Origin: Crossiella equi | GTDB lineage: Bacteria > Actinomycetota > Actinomycetes > Mycobacteriales > Pseudonocardiaceae | Length of the DNA stretch: 64,000 nt | NCBI RefSeq assembly: GCF_017876755.1 | Contig: NZ_JAGIOO010000001.1 | Coordinates: 2,790,001 to 2,854,000, forward strand | Direction: 5' to 3' | In this document: positions 16,803-24,544 of the stretch, piece after piece | Layout: each line of letters starts with the position of its first letter | How positions within the stretch are numbered: position 1 is the stretch's first letter | The notes under the pieces: model-generated | Database searches by the model: none | What the model saw: the letters and a program-made list of their open reading frames with translations, nothing else | Told to the model about the DNA's origin: nothing | Translations under genes and position numbers: made by a program

Positions 16803-19800
16803 TCAGTGGATCGTGATCGTCGCGGTCGCCGCGGTGCCGTTGACCGTGACGGTGAGACCGGTGCTGCCCGGGCGGATCGCGGTCAGCTTCCCCGTCTCCG
16901 GGTCGTAGGCCGCGATGTGCCCAGGCCCCGCGGTCGAACGCGGTCCCAGGTGCAGGCCCGCCCCCGCCGTGTGGCTGGCGGCGACCGGGTAGCCGACGGG
17001 GAACCCGCGCGTGCCCTGGCGGACCACCGGTGTCACGGAAACCGTTGTGCCCGGGGACAGTTCGGCCGGGACGGGCAGGCTCAGCCCGTCGACGTGCGGG
17101 CGCACCTCGGCCAGCACCGGTGCGGCGCGGTCGCCCGGGTCGACGCGGAGCAGCGTCCAGCCGGTGAACCCGCCGTCGGCGGGCGCGGCGACGGGCGCCT
17201 TCCCCGAGTTGCCGTTGATCAGGTAGGGCACGCCGTCCCGTCTGGTCGCGTGGAACAGGCCCGCGTGCGCGGCGACGGAAACCGCCGGTTTACCGCTCCT
17301 GGCTTGGAAATCGGCGAGCCAGGACGTCACCAGCGACGCCTCCTTGAGATCGATTAGTTCCGATGCGCCAGATGGAGTAGGGTCATCGACCGGGTGGTGC
17401 ATCGCCACGAGCACCGACCGCACTCCCGGGTCGGTGGCAGCGGTGTCGAGTGCGGTGCGCAGCATGCGGAGCTGGTCGAATCCCCCGGCACGCAGTGAAC
17501 CCAGTGACGAGTCCAGCAACACCAGTCGCAGTCCGTTCTTGTCCACAACTCGATACGTGTCACCGAACTGCTTGCGGAACTCGGACAGGTCACCGGGTCC
17601 GTACGTCTCGTGGTTGCCCGGCACGTAGAACCACGGGACCCGCGTGCCCAGCTCCGCGTCCAGCACCTGGCGTGCGAGCGCCATGTCCGCGGGCAGTGCC
17701 CGGTCCACCAGGTCGCCGTTCACCAGCACCACGTCCGGGTTGGCGGCCAGCGCCTCGCGCAGGGTCCGCCTCGCCTGGGCGACCAGTGGCCCTTCGGGGG
17801 CGTCGGCGGTGAACTGGGCGTCGCTGACCACCGCGACCCGCACCGCGCCTGGGCGCGGGTCGAGGGTCCCGGTGCGCAGGACCACGCGGTCCCGCACCGC
17901 CGGGTCGGCGGGGACGGTGATCGGGACCGCCGCCTGTGCGGTGAGGTCGGCGAAGGCGAGCCTGCCTTCGTACTGGCGGTCCCGGTCGGTCTCCACGGCG
18001 TAGACGCGTTGCAGGCGCAGCGGTCCCGTCAGCGCGGCGGGCACCACGGCCTCGACGTAGCGCCAGCCGCTCCAGTCGACCTGGCGCGCCAGGTCGACCA
18101 CGGTGGCGGTACCCGCGGCGTCCAGCAGGGTCATGCGGAGCCACACCTTGGTGTTGTCCCCGTTGACCCACAACCCGAGGCGCTGGGTGCCGGAGGGCAG
18201 CGCCAGTGGCGGGTTGGCGTTGAGGTAGGCGGCCCGGGTCGCGGTGGTCCCGGTCAGCCGGTAGTCCATCGTGACGGCCTTGCCGCCGTCGCGGCCCTCG
18301 GTCAGGGACAGCTGTGCGCCCACGACCGCGGGGAAGACGCTGGCGGTCCAGTCGGTCAGGTCGTCCATTGTGGACACGACCTGCGGGCTGGTGCCGACGG
18401 TGATGCCGAGGTGGGTGGTCAGCCCGCCGACCTTGGCCGTCACCGCGGTGGCACCGGAGCCGGTGATCGCGGCGGCGGTGAAGCCGTTGCGGTCCCGGGA
18501 GATCTGCACGACGCGCTGGTCGTACTCCAGGGTCACGTCGGCGGGCTCCACCCACGTGGTGAAACCGTCGGCGTCCTGGCCGAGGACCTGGAAGCGGCCG
18601 CGGGCGCCGAGGCCGGACAGGGCGACCCGTTCGGTGTCGGTGTCGATGCGGGTGGGTGCGCCCAGCACGGTCAGGGCAGTGGTGCCCTTGGCCGCGCCAC
18701 GGCTCGCGGTGACCGTGGCCTTGCCGGGCGTGCCCGCGCGGAAGACGTCCCGGGTGACCTTGCCCGTCTGGGACGGGGTGACGCGCCAGGTCGGCGTGCC
18801 CGGTGCCGGTGCGCCGGTCTCGTCGTGGCCGTGTGCCGTGAGGACGCGGGTCAGGCCGGAGAGCACCCGGTCGGCCGCGCCCGCGCGGACCGCGGGCTCG
18901 ACGCGGAAGGCCTGCAGCCTGCCGCTGCCCGGTCTGGTGGTGAAGCCGATGCCGTTGGGCACCAGTCGTTCGCCGCCGTCGGAGGGCTGGTTGTGCACAC
19001 CGGCCGCGCTGTCGCCCGCGCGTCTGGCAAGCATGGTGGAGGAGCCGCCGCCGTCCAGGTTGAGGGCGTCGTCGGCGCCGAGGGAGCGGAGCGTCTCGGC
19101 GAGCTCCCGCTCGGTCATGCCGCGGCTGTCGGCCTGGCGGCCGTCGACGGTCAGCAGCCACAGGCGGTGGCCGTCGGCGGAGAACCCGACCGCGGTGCGC
19201 GGGTGCATGGTGGTGTCGTCGAGGTTCTGGACGACACCGTCCTTGACCAGGACTCGGTTGCCGCCGACGGCGGCGAGCGGGACCGGGCCGGTGGTGCGGG
19301 GCGCGTAGGCGACCTCGACCCGCTGGCCCGGACTGAGGGTGGCGAGACGGTCGGCACCCGCGTCGACTCCGAGCAGGTAGCTGGTGTTGGCCGGGATGGG
19401 GCCTTCGCCGGGGGTGGGACGTACGGCGGTGACCACGCCGTCGCGCAGCTCGACCTCGGCGATCCGGGACGCGCTGCCAGCCGCGGTGCGCCGGGAGGCG
19501 TGGCCCCACAGGGCCGTGAACACGCCGACGCCGTTGGTGGCGATGACGGGTGAGTTGAGGTTGGTGCCGGGCAGGCGGGTGCCGCCGGGCAGGGTGACCG
19601 TGGCGTCGAGGAAGACCTCGGCGAGGCGGCCCAGGTCGGCCGGGCCGACGGCGGCGGTGAGGTTGTTGCCGCTGGCCGGTCCGTGGCGGAGCACGCCCGC
19701 GTCCATGCCGACGCCCAGCGGGGCGCCGGTGGCGTTGATGTCGAAGAAGTCGCCGTTGACGCCGCCGACGACGCCCCGGGCTGCCGCCTGCTCGGACAGC

Positions 19801-20279
19801 GGGGAGCGGGCGGCGACCACGCCTGGGCTCAGGTAGGCCGGGCGGAGGTTGCCCTTGCCGAGGTCGGCGGTGAGGACGTCGCCGCGGATCCAGCCCCGCG
19901 GGTCGAGGCGGTCGAACTCGGTCAGTTCCAGGCCCGGGGCGACCGGTGAGGTCACCTGGCTCACCGGGATGCCATCGGCGCGGGGTGCGGTGGCGGGCGG
20001 GACGAGGACCGGGGCGGGGACGGCGGCGGCACCGGCCCGGACGGAGGCGGAGCCGCCGGGGAAGGCAGGGCTTCCGGCGATGCCGCCGCTGGCGATGGTG
20101 CTGCCCGCGGGGGCGTCGGCCAGGGAGGCCGGTGGGGCGTCCTCGATCGGGCGGGGACCCAGCGGGGCCGCGGGTATCGTCCTGCCCGGGGAGGCCGTCC
20201 CGGCTTCGGCCGGGCTGACCAGGGTGGCGGTGACGGTCAGGGCCGCCAGCAGGGTGGCGGTGGCGCGCGGGGCTCGCAC
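16803..20279 (-). CDS. Secreted phosphodiester glycosidase (NAGPA) / metallophosphoesterase fusion
   Basis: 1158-residue secreted protein. A signal peptide covers about residues 1-27 (cleavage after PAEA). The NAGPA domain runs from about 130 to 440, with NGDFFD near 176 and LDGGGSSTM near 408-416, the motifs of phosphodiester alpha-N-acetylglucosaminidases. Ig/Big-like and galactose-binding-like segments follow (about 470-800). A calcineurin-type phosphoesterase occupies about 810-1020 (SDAQF, NGDLVD near 856, PGNHET near 888, MHHP near 961, AHAG near 1006). Start at GTG 20279 with GGAGGT 4 nt upstream. Known activities of the parts suggest sequential cleavage of a sugar-phosphodiester and then a phosphate ester in cell-wall polymer or extracellular material. 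The combination is inferred, not demonstrated. Confidence 0.85.
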   Translation of the reverse strand: MRAPRATATLLAALTVTATLVSPAEAGTASPGRTIPAAPLGPRPIEDAPPASLADAPAGSTIASGGIAGSPAFPGGSASVRAGAAAVPAPVLVPPATAPRADGIPVSQVTSPVAPGLELTEFDRLDPRGWIRGDVLTADLGKGNLRPAYLSPGVVAARSPLSEQAAARGVVGGVNGDFFDINATGAPLGVGMDAGVLRHGPASGNNLTAAVGPADLGRLAEVFLDATVTLPGGTRLPGTNLNSPVIATNGVGVFTALWGHASRRTAAGSASRIAEVELRDGVVTAVRPTPGEGPIPANTSYLLGVDAGADRLATLSPGQRVEVAYAPRTTGPVPLAAVGGNRVLVKDGVVQNLDDTTMHPRTAVGFSADGHRLWLLTVDGRQADSRGMTERELAETLRSLGADDALNLDGGGSSTMLARRAGDSAAGVHNQPSDGGERLVPNGIGFTTRPGSGRLQAFRVEPAVRAGAADRVLSGLTRVLTAHGHDETGAPAPGTPTWRVTPSQTGKVTRDVFRAGTPGKATVTASRGAAKGTTALTVLGAPTRIDTDTERVALSGLGARGRFQVLGQDADGFTTWVEPADVTLEYDQRVVQISRDRNGFTAAAITGSGATAVTAKVGGLTTHLGITVGTSPQVVSTMDDLTDWTASVFPAVVGAQLSLTEGRDGGKAVTMDYRLTGTTATRAAYLNANPPLALPSGTQRLGLWVNGDNTKVWLRMTLLDAAGTATVVDLARQVDWSGWRYVEAVVPAALTGPLRLQRVYAVETDRDRQYEGRLAFADLTAQAAVPITVPADPAVRDRVVLRTGTLDPRPGAVRVAVVSDAQFTADAPEGPLVAQARRTLREALAANPDVVLVNGDLVDRALPADMALARQVLDAELGTRVPWFYVPGNHETYGPGDLSEFRKQFGDTYRVVDKNGLRLVLLDSSLGSLRAGGFDQLRMLRTALDTAATDPGVRSVLVAMHHPVDDPTPSGASELIDLKEASLVTSWLADFQARSGKPAVSVAAHAGLFHATRRDGVPYLINGNSGKAPVAAPADGGFTGWTLLRVDPGDRAAPVLAEVRPHVDGLSLPVPAELSPGTTVSVTPVVRQGTRGFPVGYPVAASHTAGAGLHLGPRSTAGPGHIAAYDPETGKLTAIRPGSTGLTVTVNGTAATATITIH

Positions 20280-20414
20280 GGTGACCTCCGGATCGGGACG
20301 GGCATCCAGCACGGGGAACATCGAGTGCGGTGAATCACCAACAGGAAGCACAACTCATCTGGGGGAAGTTTGACTAGCCGCCAGATGGACGGCTCGTGAC
20401 ACGCCCACGAAGAA

Positions 20415-20454
20415 GCGAACCTCCCGACCCAGGGGGAGTGGCCGGGAGGTTCGC
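20415..20454 (-). terminator. Hairpin after the M23 peptidase gene
   Basis: GCGAACCTCCCG pairs perfectly with CGGGAGGTTCGC (12 bp, 16-nt loop). It is the second of two stems downstream of the M23 gene and upstream of the next minus-strand gene, so it probably separates the two units. Confidence 0.72.
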
Positions 20455-20458
20455 GGGA

Positions 20459-20493
20459 GGCGCGCCCCCACTGGGGGGAGACAGGGGCGCGCC
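20459..20493 (-). terminator. First of two tandem hairpins after the M23 peptidase gene
   Basis: GGCGCGCCCC pairs with GGGGCGCGCC (10 bp) and ends 10 nt past the M23 stop in the transcribed direction. Confidence 0.68.
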
Positions 20494-20503
20494 ACGTGCG
20501 GGG

Positions 20504-21022
20504 TCAGCAGTTCTGGCTGGTGTAGTTGCGGGTGCCGTAGTAGAGGGCGGCCGCGCCGTTGAAGGTGATGCGGGTGGCCGAGCCGTTGAGGCGCTGCTCG
20601 AAGTGCAGGTGGGCGCCGGTGGAGCCGCCGGTGTTGCCGACGTTGCCGATCTGCTGGCCGCGGTTGACCCGCTGGCCCACGCTGACACGCTGCGCGGACA
20701 GGTGGGCGTACCGGGTGCGCCAGCCCGCGCCGTGGTCGATCTCGATCCAGCGGCCGTAGCTGGTGGAGCCCAGGTTGCCGACGACGGTGACCGTCCCGGC
20801 GGCCGAGGCGTCCACGATGTCTCCTTCGTCGTTGGCGCGGTTGAAGTCGATGGACAACTGCGGGTTGTGGTTGGTGCGGGTCTGCCCCGACCAGACCTGT
20901 CCGCAGGGGAACGGCAGCTGGAAGGCAGGTGCGGCGCTCGCCGGACCCGAGCCGACCACGACGGCCAGCACGGGGGCGGCGACCACTCCGGCGAGCACCG
21001 CGACAAGACGCTTGCTGTGCAT
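20504..21022 (-). CDS. Secreted M23 family peptidase
   Basis: 172-residue secreted protein. The signal peptide (MHSKRLVAVLAGVVAAPVLA, cleavage near GPASA-AP) leaves a mature chain of about 140 residues that is one peptidase domain. NHNPQLSIDFN supplies the H(x)nD zinc site in the form of the beta-lytic (M23A-like) branch, followed by GWRTRYAHLS and the catalytic/zinc HLHFE. Two cysteines bracket the domain (CGQVW and the C-terminal QNC) and may pair. It should cut glycine-rich or cross-bridge peptides of peptidoglycan. Start ATG 21022 with GGAGGT at 4 nt; the longer reading is rejected. Two hairpins follow it. Confidence 0.88.
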   Translation of the reverse strand: MHSKRLVAVLAGVVAAPVLAVVVGSGPASAAPAFQLPFPCGQVWSGQTRTNHNPQLSIDFNRANDEGDIVDASAAGTVTVVGNLGSTSYGRWIEIDHGAGWRTRYAHLSAQRVSVGQRVNRGQQIGNVGNTGGSTGAHLHFEQRLNGSATRITFNGAAALYYGTRNYTSQNC

Positions 21023-21169
21023 GGAGACCTCCGCAGGGGTTGAGGAGGTCACAGGACAGCAGCGGCTCGTACATCCTGCCTACAAATCATATACAAACTA
21101 GCACGATTGTTGGTGGAGAATTCTCGAAATCGGTTCAGATGGGTTGATCAACGCTGGCCCGGACACGAC

Positions 21170-21204
21170 AGCGGGCCCTGGCGAGGTGCTCGCCAGGGCC
21201 CGCT
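21170..21204 (-). terminator. 16-bp hairpin downstream of the X-Pro peptidase-like gene
   Basis: A perfect 16-bp stem (21170-21185 with 21189-21204) closes a 3-nt loop GTG, about 130 bp past the stop of the minus-strand gene at 21336. Very stable; probable terminator. Confidence 0.72.
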
Positions 21205-21214
21205 CCGGCCGAGC

Positions 21215-21287
21215 GGGTTCCGCTCAGCCACTGGGGTTCCGCTCAGCCTCCGGGTTTCACTCAGACTCCGGGTTCCGCGCAGTCGAT
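21215..21287. repeat. Four degenerate tandem repeats of 18-19 bp
   Basis: Units begin at 21215, 21234, 21252 and 21270. The shared core is GGGTTCCGCTCAGCC; units 1 and 2 are nearly identical, 3 and 4 diverge. It is a short tandem array downstream of a gene, with no coding sense apparent. Confidence 0.65.
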
Positions 21288-21301
21288 CCCGCGCCCGCCA
21301 G

Positions 21302-21335
21302 TCAGACGGGCCAAGGGGTCAGACGGACCAAGGGG
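21302..21335. repeat. Two 17-bp direct repeats
   Basis: TCAGACGGGCCAAGGGG (21302-21318) is followed directly by TCAGACGGACCAAGGGG (21319-21335), one mismatch, and a third TCAG begins the stop codon region of the adjacent gene. Confidence 0.75.
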
Positions 21336-23177
21336 TCAGGTGCCGAACGCCGCCTGCACGGCCTTCGTCCCGCCCACCACGGGCAGCACGAACTCCGACT
21401 GGTTCAGGTTGACCTCGATGCCCGCGCCGGGCATCGGGCGCAGCGTGTAGTCGTAGTCGCTGGAGAGCACGACCAGGCCCAGGGAGTGGCCCGGGGCGAG
21501 GACGTAGTCGTCCGGCTGCAGCTCGACGTTGACCCGGTACTGGGTTCCCGGACGGATGGGCTGGGTGCGGTCCTCGCTGGTGCGGTTCTGCGGGTCGGTC
21601 CAGCCGCGGGTGATGATGTGGTTCCTGCCGTCCGGGGCGCGGTCGACCAGCAGGGTGGTGACGTTGGCCGCCGGGCGGGTGAAGGCCAGCTTCAGGTCGG
21701 CCGCCACCGTGCCGGAGAGGCGCAGCGCCGTCTTGGCCGGGCCGGTGAAGTAGGACAGGCGGTGCGGGGAGGTCTGGGCGTCGACCAGGGTCTCGGCCTT
21801 CTTGCTCGAGTCGTCCACCAGGGACTCCACGACCGGGCGGCCGCGCACGCCGTCGACGTGGGAAAGGCCGCCGGTGGTCGTACCGCCCGGCAGCGGGTGG
21901 AAGCCGACCTCGCGGGTGCCCGGGGCGGGCCACTCGGCCTCGTCGGTCCAGGACTTGTCCTCGCGCTGGACCGTCGAGCGCGGCTCCTGCTCGACACCGT
22001 TCCGCTGGTTCCACAGGTAACGGGTGAACCAGCGGTTCAGGGTCTTGAGCCACTCGTCCTTGCGCAGGCTGAACGGGTCCGCGTGACCGGCCTGGTGCCA
22101 CCAGATCTTGTGCGGGGTGCCCTGCTCGCGCAGCTGCTCGTACCACTGCGCCGCGTGCTTGGTCTTGACGTTCCAGTCGTTGAGCCCGTGCACGACCAGG
22201 GTGGCCGCGCGGACCTTGCCGACGTCGTTGAGGTAGTTCCGCTCGTGCCAGAACTCGGTGTAGTCCCCGGTGACGCGGTCCTGCTCGGCCGCCAGCTCGG
22301 CCATGACCGGCTTGCAGATCTCGCGGTCCTGGCGGGTGTAGACGTACTCGGCGAGCACGTCCGCGTCCTCGCCCTGGTACCCGCCGGGCGCGACCACGGC
22401 GCCGTCGGCGCGGTAGTAGTCGTACCAGCTGGAGATGGCCGCGATGGGCACGATCGCCTCGAGGCCCTTGACCCCGGTGCTGGCCACCGCGTTGGGCAGG
22501 GTGCCGTTGTAGGACACGCCCATCATCCCGGTGCGCCCGGTGGTCCAGTCCGCCTTGGCGGGCGCGCCCGCGCCGTCCCTGGCGGTGGCGCGGCCGTTGA
22601 GCCAGTCCACAATGGACTTCGCGCCGAGGGTCTCGTTGCGGTCGCCCGTGGTCGGGCAGCCGGTGGACTCGCCGGTGCCGATGGACTCGCCGTACACCAC
22701 GGCGAACCCGCGCGCGGTGAAGTACTCCTCGTAGCGGGACTGGGGGATGGCGGCGTTGGGCCCGCCGACGGCGACCCGCACGCGCTCATCGGTGCCGCTG
22801 CTGGTGACCCGGCCGTCCTGGCCACGGCGCTTGGGCACGTGCAGCTCGACGTCGACGTCGTGGTTGGGCACGTCGTTGCCCGGCGCGTAGTACGGGCTGG
22901 GCAGGTACACCACGGGCACCTTCAGCCCGTTCGCGGTGGCCTTGGGCCGCACCACCAGGCCGTGCACCTCGTCGTCCTTGCCGTCCCGGTCGGAGTCGAT
23001 CGGCGCGCGCACCCAGACGTTCTCGCGGAGCACGTCCTTCGGGTCGAAGACCGGTTGCGCCTGCCCGTCGGTGAACACCGGTCCGGTCGGTGGCGCGGCG
23101 GCCGCGGGCACGGCGGCCAGCGGCAGCGCGGCCAGCACGGCCGCGACGGTGAGCGGGAGACTACGAGCACGCCTCAT
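21336..23177 (-). CDS. Secreted X-Pro dipeptidyl-peptidase (S15) / CocE-type hydrolase
   Basis: 613 residues with a signal peptide (about 1-28, ending AVPAAAA). The alpha/beta hydrolase core carries the nucleophile serine in GMMGVSYNG, the motif of S15 Xaa-Pro dipeptidyl peptidases, with the histidine in HQAGHADPF and an aspartate in HGLNDWNV. The C-terminal jelly-roll domain (about 420-613) is typical. Such secreted enzymes remove X-Pro dipeptides from peptide N termini, or hydrolyse esters in the cocaine-esterase branch; the YYRADGAVVAPGGY region fits the peptidase branch. Start ATG 23177 with AGGGG upstream. Divergent from the adenosine deaminase family gene. Confidence 0.88.
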   Translation of the reverse strand: MRRARSLPLTVAAVLAALPLAAVPAAAAPPTGPVFTDGQAQPVFDPKDVLRENVWVRAPIDSDRDGKDDEVHGLVVRPKATANGLKVPVVYLPSPYYAPGNDVPNHDVDVELHVPKRRGQDGRVTSSGTDERVRVAVGGPNAAIPQSRYEEYFTARGFAVVYGESIGTGESTGCPTTGDRNETLGAKSIVDWLNGRATARDGAGAPAKADWTTGRTGMMGVSYNGTLPNAVASTGVKGLEAIVPIAAISSWYDYYRADGAVVAPGGYQGEDADVLAEYVYTRQDREICKPVMAELAAEQDRVTGDYTEFWHERNYLNDVGKVRAATLVVHGLNDWNVKTKHAAQWYEQLREQGTPHKIWWHQAGHADPFSLRKDEWLKTLNRWFTRYLWNQRNGVEQEPRSTVQREDKSWTDEAEWPAPGTREVGFHPLPGGTTTGGLSHVDGVRGRPVVESLVDDSSKKAETLVDAQTSPHRLSYFTGPAKTALRLSGTVAADLKLAFTRPAANVTTLLVDRAPDGRNHIITRGWTDPQNRTSEDRTQPIRPGTQYRVNVELQPDDYVLAPGHSLGLVVLSSDYDYTLRPMPGAGIEVNLNQSEFVLPVVGGTKAVQAAFGT

Positions 23178-23415
23178 GGGCACCCCTGATCTTCTGCACT
23201 GGGTCGGCACCGGCACCCTTTCCGCCCTGTGTGGCGCGTGTCAATAGTGCGTTGACCGGTCCCATCCAGTGGCCGAGACTGAGCGGGTGACCCTGCTTCC
23301 CGGTGTGCGGCTGCCCCGCTACGGCAGCGACCGCGCACGCGGTGATCTGGCCTGGTAGCCCGCGGCGCCTCGACAACGCCCGCGACGTACCGATCTGGAA
23401 GGTCAACCCGCCCCC

Positions 23416-24429
23416 ATGGACATGCGTTCGTTCATCGCCGAGCTGCCCAAGCCCGAGCTGCACGTGCACCTCGTCGGCGCCGCCTCGGTGGACACCGTGC
23501 TGGAGCTCTCCCGCCGCCACCCCGAGCATGGCATCCCCACCGACCGCGAGGAGCTCGCGCGCTTCTACGAGTTCACCGACTTCGCGCACTTCATCGAGGT
23601 CATCGTCTCCGTCGGCAGGCTGGTCAAGACCGAGGCCGACGTGGTCACCCTGCTCAAGGGCCTGGCCCGCGACCTGACCGCGAACAAGGTCCGCTACGCC
23701 GAGGTCACCGTGACGCCGGTGAACCTGTTCGACGCGGGCATCGAGGACGAGGCCCTGGTGCGCGCGCTGGCCGCGGGCCGGGAGCACGCGCTCGCCGAGC
23801 ACGACCTGGAACTGAACTGGATCTTCGACATCCCGGGCGAGCAGGGCGTGCCCGCCGGGTGGCGCACGATCGAGTGGTACCAGCGGTACCGCCCCGCGCA
23901 CACCGTGGGCTTCGGCTTGGGCGGCCCGGAGATCGGCGTCGGCCGCGCCCAGTTCAAGCCGGTGTTCGACCTGGCGCGTGAGGCCGGTCTGCACTGCGTG
24001 CCGCACGCCGGGGAGACCACCGGCCCGGAGACGGTGTGGTCGGCGATCAACGACCTGGGCGCGGAGCGCATCGGGCACGGCATCCACGCGGTGCGCGACC
24101 CGGAACTGGTGGCCTACCTGGCGGAGAAGCGGATCCCGCTGGAGATCTCGCCGCACTCCAACCTGCGCACCCGCGAGGTGGCCGACCTCGCCGAGCACCC
24201 GTTGCCGGCGCTGCTCGCGGCGGGCGTACCGGTCGTGCTGAACACCGACGACCCGGGCATGTTCGACACCGACCTCAACCGCGAGTACCTGGCCGCGCAC
24301 GAGAAGATGGGCCTGTCCGCCCGGCAGCTGGTGGACATCGCGCGCACCGGGTTCGAGGTGGCCTACTGCTCGCCGGAGACCAAGGCCCGCCTGCTGGCCG
24401 AGCTGGACGCGGTGGTGGTGCCCGGCTAG
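23416..24429 (+). CDS. Adenosine deaminase family protein
   Basis: 337-residue metal-dependent deaminase. Zinc ligands and acid/base residues are present: HVH at 16-18 in PKPELHVHLVG, H and E in PHAGET near residue 197, H in GHGIH, and the aspartates in NTDDPGMF. It hydrolytically deaminates an adenine-ring substrate. The specificity segment SPHSNLRT and the MFDTDL sequence are not the classical mammalian ADA form, so adenosine, adenine or aminodeoxyfutalosine (menaquinone pathway) are all possible. No purine or menaquinone genes are nearby to decide. It is followed by a LuxR-type regulator on the same strand 115 bp downstream. Confidence 0.85.
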   Translation: MDMRSFIAELPKPELHVHLVGAASVDTVLELSRRHPEHGIPTDREELARFYEFTDFAHFIEVIVSVGRLVKTEADVVTLLKGLARDLTANKVRYAEVTVTPVNLFDAGIEDEALVRALAAGREHALAEHDLELNWIFDIPGEQGVPAGWRTIEWYQRYRPAHTVGFGLGGPEIGVGRAQFKPVFDLAREAGLHCVPHAGETTGPETVWSAINDLGAERIGHGIHAVRDPELVAYLAEKRIPLEISPHSNLRTREVADLAEHPLPALLAAGVPVVLNTDDPGMFDTDLNREYLAAHEKMGLSARQLVDIARTGFEVAYCSPETKARLLAELDAVVVPG

Positions 24430-24544
24430 TCCGGGCGAGGAGGCCGATTCCGGAGGAACTGGGCAGAGGATCGATCCGCGTCGTCGTCGCGGGGCTGGCA
24501 TAATCAGCCCCGCGGCGACGTAGTCGGTGGGGGGTGTGCGTTCG

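Larger units (their letters stand above)
21023..21335. other. Intergenic region with hairpin and tandem repeats
   Basis: No gene. From the M23 side it holds an AT-rich stretch (about 21065-21130, likely the M23 promoter), a 16-bp hairpin (21170-21204), four degenerate 18-19-bp repeats (21215-21287), and two 17-bp direct repeats abutting the stop of the next gene (21302-21335). Details are given as separate entries. Confidence 0.6.

Noticed and set aside
17610-19553. 647-codon plus-strand frame opposite the phosphodiester glycosidase gene
   Set aside because: No family motifs; composition is that of an antisense reading.
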